Origin: Geminicoccaceae bacterium
GTDB lineage: Bacteria > Pseudomonadota > Alphaproteobacteria > Geminicoccales > Geminicoccaceae
Direction of reading: 5' to 3'
Assembly: GCA_030824835.1 (NCBI GenBank)
Contig: JAPJRA010000166.1
Location: 1 to 7,235 of the forward strand
DNA: 7,235 nt
The notes under the pieces were generated by a model that had not been told where the DNA came from, made no database searches, and saw only the letters and a list, made by a program, of their open reading frames with translations. Both the position numbers and the translations under genes were made by a program. Below are positions 1 to 5,208 of the stretch, piece by piece. How positions within the stretch are numbered: position 1 is the first letter of the stretch; every line of letters starts with the position of its first letter.

Positions 1-121
1 TTTCCGGCCGGCGCACAATCTGGACAGCCTGCGCGACCTCACCGCGGTGCTGAGCCGCGTGGGCATGCGCCGGGCCGAGGGGCTGACCGAGTGGGTCGAC
101 GCGGCGCGCGACGGGAGATGA
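1..121 (+). CDS. C-terminal end of a probable CoxE-like VWA-domain protein (partial)
   Basis: The window opens inside a gene. The frame starting at position 2 reads 39 residues and stops at TGA 119-121. The tail contains PAHNLDSLRDLTAVLS, which resembles the extreme C-terminus of CoxE-type von Willebrand factor A proteins, where a similar HNLxSL segment follows the VWA domain. CoxE works with the MoxR-type AAA+ ATPase CoxD in inserting or maturing the metal centre of CO-dehydrogenase-family molybdenum hydroxylases in the cytoplasm. The next gene starts 3 nt after this stop and its Shine-Dalgarno lies inside this gene's last codons, so the two are probably cotranscribed. The XdhC genes downstream support the CoxE reading, because coxE-xdhC order is common. 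No VWA metal-binding motif is visible because only the tail is present, so the identity rests on the tail and context and is tentative. Confidence 0.5.
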   Translation, partial: FRPAHNLDSLRDLTAVLSRVGMRRAEGLTEWVDAARDGR

Positions 122-124
122 GCG

Positions 125-448
125 ATGATTCCTACCGATGACGGGCTCCTGGAACTGGCCGAGGCCTGGCGGCTCGCCGGCCGCAAGGTGGCGCTGGCCA
201 CCGTGGTCTCGACCTGGGGCTCCTCGCCGCGCCCGGCCGGCAGCATGCTGATCGTCGACGGCAAGGGCGAGATGGAAGGCTCGGTCTCGGGCGGCTGCAT
301 CGAGGGCGCGGTGATCCGCGAGGCCCTGGCCTGCATGGAGGGTGCCCCGCCCAAGCTGCTCGAGTTCGGCGTCTCCAACGAGCAGGCCTGGGACGTGGGC
401 CTCGCCTGCGGCGGCCGGGTGCAGGTCTATGTCGAGGCGGTGACGTGA
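125..448 (+). CDS. XdhC/CoxI-family protein, N-terminal-domain-only subunit
   Basis: This 107-residue protein matches the XdhC_CoxI domain that forms the N-terminal third of full-length XdhC. Signatures are TVVSTWGSSPRPAGSML (about residues 26-42), SGGCIEG (55-61, Cys58) and GLACGGRVQVYVE near the end (Cys95). XdhC proteins bind molybdenum cofactor, promote its sulfuration and deliver it to xanthine-dehydrogenase- or CO-dehydrogenase-type hydroxylases in the cytoplasm. The ATG at 125 is preceded by GGGAG at 7-nt spacing. The frame ends right after the XdhC_CoxI domain, and the Rossmann domain is encoded by the next gene, which overlaps this stop as GTGA. Such two-gene XdhC arrangements are known in alphaproteobacterial cox-like clusters, so I read it as a natural split and not a broken gene. 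Which hydroxylase it serves cannot be seen here. Confidence 0.9.
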   Translation: MIPTDDGLLELAEAWRLAGRKVALATVVSTWGSSPRPAGSMLIVDGKGEMEGSVSGGCIEGAVIREALACMEGAPPKLLEFGVSNEQAWDVGLACGGRVQVYVEAVT

Positions 449-1137
449 ACAGCGAGCTGCTGCAGGCGCTGAACGAGGCCCGGGCCGACAAGCGCCGGGC
501 CTGCGTGGTCCGCTACCTCGAGAACGGCGACGAGGCGCTGATCGTCGACGGCAAGGTCCGGCTCGGCGAGGTGCCCGAGGCCGTGGCTGCAGCCGTGGCC
601 ACGGCCGTGCGCCGCGACCAGTCGACCGCGGTCGAGGTCGACGGCCGGCGGGTGTTCATCCAGGTCTTCAACCCGCCCTTGCGCCTGATCGTCATCGGCG
701 CCGTGCACATCGCGCAGGCGCTCGCGCCCATCGCGTCGCTCGCCGGCTACCATGTCGTCGTGGTCGACCCGCGCCGCGCCTTCGCGACCGACAACCGCTT
801 CCCGGAGGTCATCGTCAACGGCGATTGGCCCGACGAGGCGATGGAGGCGCTGGCGCCGGACCGGCGGACCGCGATCGTGGCCCTGACCCACGACCCCAAG
901 CTCGACGATCCGGGACTGGACGTGGCGCTGCGCAGCGAGGCGTTCTACATCGCGGCGCTGGGCAGCCGGCGCACCCATGCCGGGCGCCTGGAGCGGCTGG
1001 GCGCCTTGGGCCACGACGCGGCGACCCTCGCCCGCATCCACGGGCCGGCAGGCCTCGACATCGGGGCCGTGAGCCCGGCCGAGATCGCGGTCTCGATCAT
1101 GGCCGAGATGACCCGGGCGCTACGCGTCCCGGCCTAG
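445..1137 (+). CDS. XdhC-family protein, Rossmann-domain subunit
   Basis: This 230-residue protein corresponds to the middle and C-terminal parts of full-length XdhC. Residues 1-75 are a linker-like region. A Rossmann-type segment follows (LRLIVIGAVHIAQAL, about 79-93), in which GAVHIAQAL stands where full-length XdhC usually has GxGHxGxxL. Further family signatures are the GSRRTHAGRL stretch (about 173-182) and DIGAVSPAEIAVSIMAEM (about 205-222). It probably acts with the preceding small XdhC in loading molybdenum cofactor onto a molybdenum hydroxylase. Translation starts at GTG 445, whose bases overlap the upstream TGA (GTGA). The upstream Shine-Dalgarno is weak, so expression likely depends on translational coupling. 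The last 18 bp overlap the end of the convergent GNAT gene. The family call is secure; the partner enzyme is unknown. Confidence 0.9.
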   Translation: MNSELLQALNEARADKRRACVVRYLENGDEALIVDGKVRLGEVPEAVAAAVATAVRRDQSTAVEVDGRRVFIQVFNPPLRLIVIGAVHIAQALAPIASLAGYHVVVVDPRRAFATDNRFPEVIVNGDWPDEAMEALAPDRRTAIVALTHDPKLDDPGLDVALRSEAFYIAALGSRRTHAGRLERLGALGHDAATLARIHGPAGLDIGAVSPAEIAVSIMAEMTRALRVPA

Positions 1138-1557
1138 CTCCTTCAGGAGCGTGTAGCGGACATGGCCATATGGGAAGCCCCCGAGTTCGTTGATCTCGCG
1201 GTAGCCTTGGCGCCCGTAGAACGGGCGGGCCTGGAAGTCGAACGTGTCGAGGAGGACGAAGCCGCAGCCCCGGGCCGCGGCCTCCTCCTCCGCCGCCCGC
1301 AGCACGCGCGACCCCAGCCCGGCTCGGCGAAATCCCGGGGCTACCCAAAGCATCTCGACGAACAGGAAGCCCCGCGCCGTCTCGCCCACCAGCCCGGCAA
1401 CCAGGCTGCCCTCCTGCTTGGCCCAGACGCCGATCCGCCGGAAATCCGCCGGGCCCATATAGGGGCAGTTGAAGTCGATCAGCCCCTGCGCGACCGTCTC
1501 GACATCCTGTGCGCTGGGTTCGGCCGTGATTTCCAGAGTCGGCGCGTCCCCGCTCAT
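1120..1557 (-). CDS. GNAT-family N-acetyltransferase (small, single domain)
   Basis: This 145-residue protein has a GNAT fold signature: beta-4 and motif A in EMLWVAPGFRRAGLGSRVL (about 68-86), with the acetyl-CoA pyrophosphate-binding R/Q-x-x-G-x-G/A loop as RRAGLG (77-82). LDTFDFQARPFYGRQGY (about 103-119) is the typical C-terminal motif-B region of this subgroup. It should transfer an acetyl group from acetyl-CoA to an amine, but the substrate cannot be read from the sequence. The ATG (1557-1555) overlaps the TGA of the upstream deiminase-like gene as ATGA, so the two are very likely translationally coupled and may act in one process. A polyamine- or amine-related substrate is only a guess from that neighbour. 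The 3' end overlaps the convergent xdhC-like gene by 18 bp. An upstream-extended open frame exists through the neighbouring gene, but the GNAT domain starts only near this ATG. Confidence 0.88.
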   Translation of the reverse strand: MSGDAPTLEITAEPSAQDVETVAQGLIDFNCPYMGPADFRRIGVWAKQEGSLVAGLVGETARGFLFVEMLWVAPGFRRAGLGSRVLRAAEEEAAARGCGFVLLDTFDFQARPFYGRQGYREINELGGFPYGHVRYTLLKELGRDA

Positions 1558-2570
1558 GGCGCGGGCTGCCCGAGGGCGATGGCGTGGATGCCGCCGCCGC
1601 CCTCGACGATCGGCAGCGCGTCGACCAGAACGATCTCGCGCCCGGGCCAGGCCGCCGCCATGACCCTGGTCGCGGCATTGTCGGCGGCGTCGCCGAAGCG
1701 CGGCATGATCACGGCGCCGTTGGCGAGATAGCAGCCCAGGTGCGAGAGCGGCAGCCGGCGCCCGTCGTGACGCTGGCGCGGCCTGGGCTGCGGGATGGTC
1801 AGCACTTCCAGCGCGCGGCCGCGTGCATCGGTGGCGGCGCGCAGGACGTCGAGATTCTCGGCGAGGCCCGTGAAGCTGGCGTCGGCGCGGTCGTCCGTGG
1901 CCAGCGCCATGACCACGCCGGGCCGGACGAAGCAGGCGACGTTCTCCACTTGGCCACCGGTCTCGTCGTCGACCAGCCCGGCCGGCAGCCAGATCACCGT
2001 GGTCACCCCGAGCTGGCGCATCAGCTCGGCTTCGATCTCCTCGCGGTGACGCCCGGGGTTGCGCTTCGTATCGAGCAGCGGGCCGGTGGCGGCGATGCAG
2101 GTCCCCTCGCCGTCGACCTGGATGGCCCCACCCTCCAGGACGAGGTCGCTGGAGAATCGCCGGGCCGCGACATGCTCGAGCATGCGTTGCGCCATCCTCG
2201 CATCCTGGGCATGCTCCGACTGCAGCTCGCCCCAGCCGTTGAACACCCAGGTCACGCCGCCGAGTCGGCCCGCCGCATCGAGCAGGAAGGCCGGGCCGCT
2301 GTCGCGGACCCAGCTGTCGTCGTGCGGCGTCGGCAGCACGGTGATGCCCGGTCCACAATAGAGCGAGGCCATCGCCACCAGCTCGGGGCGGACGATCATC
2401 GTCACCGGCTCGAACCGGGCGATGACCTGGGCAACCTCGGCATAGGCGCGTCGCGCCTCGTCGAGCTCCGCGCCCCACGACGACTCGCGGCACGGCCATG
2501 CCATCCAGCAGCGTGTATGTGCCGCCCAGTCCGGCGGCATCGAGAAGCCCTCGTCACGTGGTGTGCTCAA
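1554..2570 (-). CDS. Agmatine-deiminase-family (pentein) protein with degenerate catalytic residues
   Basis: This 338-residue protein is of normal length for the agmatine deiminase / PAD-type superfamily, whose active members hydrolyse agmatine to N-carbamoylputrescine and ammonia. Family signatures in order are MPPDWAAHTRCWMAWPCR (11-28), DDSWVRDSGP (84-93), WVFNGWGE, LEGGAIQVDGEGT, DDETGGQVENVACFVRPG and a C-terminal EGGGGIHAIALGQP. Active enzymes have DGHVDN where this has GGQVEN (His to Gln207, Asp to Glu209) and GGGxIHC where this has GGGGIHA (nucleophile Cys to Ala330). I confirmed these codons on the minus strand (CAA, GAG, GCC). The frame is otherwise intact, so a non-catalytic or altered role is likely. 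TTG 2570 is chosen because TGAGGA lies 6 nt upstream and an in-frame TGA follows at 2582. ATG 2540, with GAGGG 7 nt upstream, is a credible alternative. It is coupled by ATGA to the GNAT gene. Confidence 0.88.
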   Translation of the reverse strand: MSTPRDEGFSMPPDWAAHTRCWMAWPCRESSWGAELDEARRAYAEVAQVIARFEPVTMIVRPELVAMASLYCGPGITVLPTPHDDSWVRDSGPAFLLDAAGRLGGVTWVFNGWGELQSEHAQDARMAQRMLEHVAARRFSSDLVLEGGAIQVDGEGTCIAATGPLLDTKRNPGRHREEIEAELMRQLGVTTVIWLPAGLVDDETGGQVENVACFVRPGVVMALATDDRADASFTGLAENLDVLRAATDARGRALEVLTIPQPRPRQRHDGRRLPLSHLGCYLANGAVIMPRFGDAADNAATRVMAAAWPGREIVLVDALPIVEGGGGIHAIALGQPAP

Positions 2571-2726
2571 ATGGAATCCTCATCTTCGCAACGGTGGAAG
2601 AGCCTGCGCCAAACCGACATGGGTAGCAATCGGCTATCGAGCAGCCCGGGCCCGCACCGGCGCTGGCCGCGGCGACGGCACTGACCTATGTTCCGGGCCT
2701 AACCGCCGCTCATCGGGGATAGCACC
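2571..2726. promoter_or_regulatory. Divergent intergenic region between deiminase-like gene and ridA-like gene
   Basis: This 156-bp spacer separates two divergent transcription units, so it should hold promoters for both. Visible are the Shine-Dalgarno TGAGGA for the minus-strand gene, next to its TTG start, and GGGGA about 7 nt before the plus-strand ATG at 2727. I see no convincing -35/-10 pair on either strand. TATGTT near 2687 could serve as a weak plus-strand -10 but lacks a good -35 partner. No long inverted repeat or riboswitch-like fold was recognised. Confidence 0.4.
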
Positions 2727-3191
2727 ATGTCCACCACCGTTGCCCAACGCCTAGCCGAGCTCGGGATCGAACTGCCAACGCCGGCGGCGCCCGTGGCCAA
2801 CTATGTGCCGGCGCGACTCAGTGGCAATCTACTGGTGGTCTCGGGGCAGTTGCCGATGGAGAGTGGCGCGGTCCGCTACAAAGGGAAGCTCGGCGGCGAG
2901 GTCAGCCTGGAGGACGGGGTGGCGGCCGCGCGGCTGTGCGCCATCAACATCCTGGCGCAGGTCAGGCTCGCCTGCGGCGATCTCGACCGCATCGCTGCCT
3001 GCCTGCGGCTCGGCGGCTTCATCGCCTGCACGGCAGATTTCGTGGACCATCCCAAGGTCGTCAATGGCGCCTCCGACCTGATGGTGGCGGTGCTGGGCGA
3101 TGCCGGACGCCACGCGCGGGCGGCCGTCGGCGTGCCCAGCCTGCCGCTGGATGCGGCGGTCGAGGTCGAGGCCATTTTCGAGCTGCGCTAG
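2727..3191 (+). CDS. RidA family protein (YjgF/YER057c/UK114 superfamily)
   Basis: This 154-residue protein has the YjgF/UK114 fold, in the longer subgroup that carries an N-terminal helix (AQRLAELGIELP). Core signatures are LLVVSGQLPMESG (35-47), YKGKLGGEVSLEDG (51-64), the AAARLCAINILAQVR helix, and the C-terminal GRHARAAVGVPSLPLDAAVE block. Arg131 lies at the position of the catalytic Arg of RidA, and VEVEAIFEL (145-153) matches the usual terminal strand with its conserved Glu. Classical RidA hydrolyses reactive enamine/imine intermediates made by PLP enzymes. This subgroup's substrate is not well defined, so 2-iminobutanoate/2-iminopropanoate deaminase activity is plausible but unproven. 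ATG 2727 has GGGGA at 7-nt spacing. The next gene starts 12-27 nt after the stop on the same strand, suggesting an operon. No signal peptide is present, so it should be cytosolic. Confidence 0.92.
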   Translation: MSTTVAQRLAELGIELPTPAAPVANYVPARLSGNLLVVSGQLPMESGAVRYKGKLGGEVSLEDGVAAARLCAINILAQVRLACGDLDRIAACLRLGGFIACTADFVDHPKVVNGASDLMVAVLGDAGRHARAAVGVPSLPLDAAVEVEAIFELR

Positions 3192-3203
3192 GCGGCGCCG
3201 TCC

Positions 3204-4343
3204 TTGCCCACCGGTGCGATGCAGATCCGCACGGTCAGCGACATCGCCGCCATCGATGCCGAGGCGTGGGATCGGCTGATTCCCGCCGACAATCCGTTCC
3301 TGCGCCATGCGTTCCTGGCCGCCATGGAATCCAGCGGGTCGGTCGGCGAACAGACCGGCTGGCAGCCGTTCCACCTGATCGTGGAGCGGGGCGGGAGACT
3401 GGCCGGTGCCGTGCCGCTCTACGTCAAGAGCCACTCCTACGGCGAGTATGTGTTCGACCATGGCTGGGCGGAGGGCTATCGCCGGGCCGGTGGCCAGTAC
3501 TACCCCAAGCTCCTGGCGGCGGTCCCGTTCACGCCGGTGCCGGGGCCGCGCCTGCTGGCGGCCGACGAGCAGGTGCTGGCGGGGCTGGTCCACGGGCTGC
3601 AGGAGGTCGTGCGCCAACTCCACCTGTCCTCCCTGCACGTCACCTTCTGCACGGCGGACGAGGCGCAGGCGCTGGCGGCGGCGGGCTTCCTCGTGCGCCG
3701 CGGCATCCAGTTCCACTGGCAGAACGACGGCTATCCAAGCTTCGAGGCCTGGATGGAGCGGCTGAAGAGCGCGAAGCGGAAGATGGTGCGCAAGGAGCGC
3801 GCGCAGGTCGCCGCCGCCGGCGTCACCATCGAGGCCGTGCATGGCGAGGGCGTCGATGCCGCCCTGCTCGACGAGTTCTTCCCGTTCTACCTCGCCACCG
3901 TCGACAAGCGCTGGGGCAACGCCTATCTGAGCCGCGATTTCTTCCGCAGCCTCGGCCGCGACCTCAAGGACAGCGTCGTCCTGATGGTGGCGCGGCACGA
4001 GGGGCGGATGGTGGGGGCCGCGCTCAACCTGCGCGGCACCGACACCCTCTATGGCCGCCAGTGGGGCTGCCTCGAGGAGTTCAAGTTCCTGCATTTCGAG
4101 GCCTGCTACTATCAGGCGATCGAGTTCGCCATCCAGCACGGGCTGCGGCGCGTGGAAGCCGGCGCCCAGGGCATTCACAAGCTGCACCGCGGCTATGCGC
4201 CGGTCTGGACCCACAGCGCCCATCTGATCCCCGATCCCGCCTTCCGCGCCGCCGTCGCCCGCTTCCTGGCCAACGAGGGCCGCGGGCAGGAGGACGAGAT
4301 GGCGGAGATGCGGACGATCCTGCCCTATCGGGAGGAGGGCTGA
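3204..4343 (+). CDS. DUF482/COG3146 FemAB-like GNAT acyltransferase
   Basis: This protein of about 379 residues belongs to the COG3146/PF04339 family (FemAB_like, formerly DUF482), which has a double-GNAT fold like the Fem aminoacyltransferases. Recognisable parts are DAEAWDRLIPADNPFLRHAFLAAMESSGSVG near the N-terminus (split here only for description), YVKSHSYGEYVFDHGWAEGY, a C-terminal GNAT half with YLSRDFFRSLG, and the family-typical GAQGIHKLHRGYAPV (320-334). Members are often annotated as peptidoglycan-biosynthesis proteins or N-acetyltransferases, but the true reaction is not established. TTG 3204 has AGGCGG 8 nt upstream, 12 nt after the ridA-like stop. ATG 3219, five codons in, lacks a clear Shine-Dalgarno but is an equally possible start. 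It likely shares a transcript with the ridA-like gene. It ends only 8 bp from the convergent SDR gene. Confidence 0.88.
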   Translation: MPTGAMQIRTVSDIAAIDAEAWDRLIPADNPFLRHAFLAAMESSGSVGEQTGWQPFHLIVERGGRLAGAVPLYVKSHSYGEYVFDHGWAEGYRRAGGQYYPKLLAAVPFTPVPGPRLLAADEQVLAGLVHGLQEVVRQLHLSSLHVTFCTADEAQALAAAGFLVRRGIQFHWQNDGYPSFEAWMERLKSAKRKMVRKERAQVAAAGVTIEAVHGEGVDAALLDEFFPFYLATVDKRWGNAYLSRDFFRSLGRDLKDSVVLMVARHEGRMVGAALNLRGTDTLYGRQWGCLEEFKFLHFEACYYQAIEFAIQHGLRRVEAGAQGIHKLHRGYAPVWTHSAHLIPDPAFRAAVARFLANEGRGQEDEMAEMRTILPYREEG

Positions 4344-4351
4344 ACGCCCCC

Positions 4352-5092
4352 TCAGACCATCCCGCCATTGGCCCGCAGCGTCTGGCCGTTGATCCAGCCG
4401 CCATCGGGCCCGACCAGGAAGGCCACGGCCGCTGCGACGTCGTCGGGCGTGCCGAGCCGCTGCAGCGGGTTCATCCCGGCCATGCGCTTGATCAGCTCCG
4501 ATGACTTGCCGCGCAGGAACAGGTCGGTCGCCACCGGCCCCGGCGCCACGGCGTTCACCCTGATGCTGCGGCCACCCAGCTCCTTGGCGAGGATGCCGGT
4601 CAGCGCCTCGACGGCCGCCTTGGTGGCGGCGTAGACGCCGTAGCTATCCAGCTTCAGCCCGACCACGCTGGTCGAGAGGTTGACGATGCGGCCGCCGTCG
4701 CGCAGCCGCCGGGAGGCCTCGCGCAGCGTGTTGAACGTGCCCTTCAAGTTGACCGCGACCTGCCGGTCGAACATGGCGTCGTCGCTGTCCGCAATGGGAC
4801 CCAACAGCATGATGCCGGCATTGTTGACCAGCACGTCGATCCCGCCGAATGCGGCCTCGGCCACATCGAACAGGCGTCCGACGGCCTGCGGGTCGCTCAC
4901 GTCCGCCCTGGCGGTCATGGCGCGGCCGCCTGCCGCCTCGATCCCGCGCACCACGGCCTCGGCGGGCGCCGGGTCGCCGGCATGGTTGACGACAACCGTG
5001 AACCCGTCACGGGCCAGCCGTGCCGCCACCGTCGCGCCGATGCCGCGCGAGGCCCCGGTGACGAGCGCGATCCTGCTGTCTGCCTCGGTCAT
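4352..5092 (-). CDS. Short-chain dehydrogenase/reductase (classical SDR)
   Basis: This 246-residue classical SDR has all active-site elements: the nucleotide-binding TGASRGIG (12-19), the structural NNAG (90-93), Asn115 in the VNLKG segment, Ser142 in STSVVG, and the catalytic YAATK (Tyr154, Lys158), followed by VAPGPVATD. VVVNHAG after the second strand is typical of NADP(H)-preferring members, but I cannot fix the cofactor. It should be a soluble NAD(P)H-dependent oxidoreductase. The substrate is unknown, and a FabG-like ketoacyl reductase name would be unjustified. ATG 5092 is chosen because AAGGAG lies 7 nt upstream. ATG 5098 is too close to that site, and a longer frame reaching 5155 has no family similarity. 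It is divergent from a LysR-type gene, which probably regulates it. Its stop lies 8 bp from the convergent FemAB-like gene. Confidence 0.93.
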   Translation of the reverse strand: MTEADSRIALVTGASRGIGATVAARLARDGFTVVVNHAGDPAPAEAVVRGIEAAGGRAMTARADVSDPQAVGRLFDVAEAAFGGIDVLVNNAGIMLLGPIADSDDAMFDRQVAVNLKGTFNTLREASRRLRDGGRIVNLSTSVVGLKLDSYGVYAATKAAVEALTGILAKELGGRSIRVNAVAPGPVATDLFLRGKSSELIKRMAGMNPLQRLGTPDDVAAAVAFLVGPDGGWINGQTLRANGGMV

Positions 5093-5208
5093 TCCCATTC
5101 TCCTTGCCCGGCACGGGACATCCGCTGCCGGCAACAGCAAGATGGATCTGGTCAAGGCTCGGATAATCCTCGAGGGTTCAGCATCACCATCCGGGGAGCA
5201 CGAACAAT
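5093..5208. promoter_or_regulatory. Divergent SDR/lysR regulatory region
   Basis: This 116-bp spacer should hold the divergent promoters and a LysR-type operator. Visible elements: GATAAT at 5162-5167 (plus strand, one mismatch to TATAAT, but without a good -35); TTGACC on the minus strand at 5155-5150, a fair -35 for the SDR gene but without a clear -10; the dyad GCTG-N7-CAGC at 5124-5138, centred on the palindrome TGCCGGCA; and the palindrome CCTCGAGG at 5168-5175. No perfect T-N11-A LysR box with flanking dyad was found. The operator assignment is inference from gene arrangement. Confidence 0.4.

Noticed and set aside
125..1137. xdhC disrupted by a frameshift (pseudogene)
   Set aside because: Each frame is a complete domain with its own start, the overlap is a clean GTGA, and two-gene XdhC sets are known.
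1137..1150. Small hairpin GCTCC-TTCA-GGAGC just after the xdhC-like stop, as a possible terminator
   Set aside because: The stem is only 5 bp, has no T tract on either side, and lies inside the GNAT coding sequence (LLKEL codons).
1581..1583. Sequencing error explaining the missing catalytic Cys of the deiminase-like protein
   Set aside because: GCC differs from TGC/TGT at two or three bases, and separate active-site positions (207, 209, 205) are changed too, with the frame intact.
1120..2499. A 459-codon minus-strand open frame covering the GNAT gene and much of the deiminase-like gene, resembling a fusion
   Set aside because: Its upstream part is an Arg/Ala/Gly-rich out-of-frame reading of the deiminase-like gene. 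Only the last 145 codons, from the ATGA-coupled ATG at 1557, show a protein family.
2829..4223. A 464-codon minus-strand open frame opposite the ridA-like and FemAB-like genes
   Set aside because: Low-complexity shadow frame typical of high-GC DNA; the plus-strand frames show clear family motifs and ribosome-binding sites.
2936..4504. A 522-codon plus-strand open frame overlapping ridA-like, FemAB-like and SDR genes
   Set aside because: Arg/Gly/Ala/Pro-rich shadow frame crossing three real genes, with no recognisable domain.
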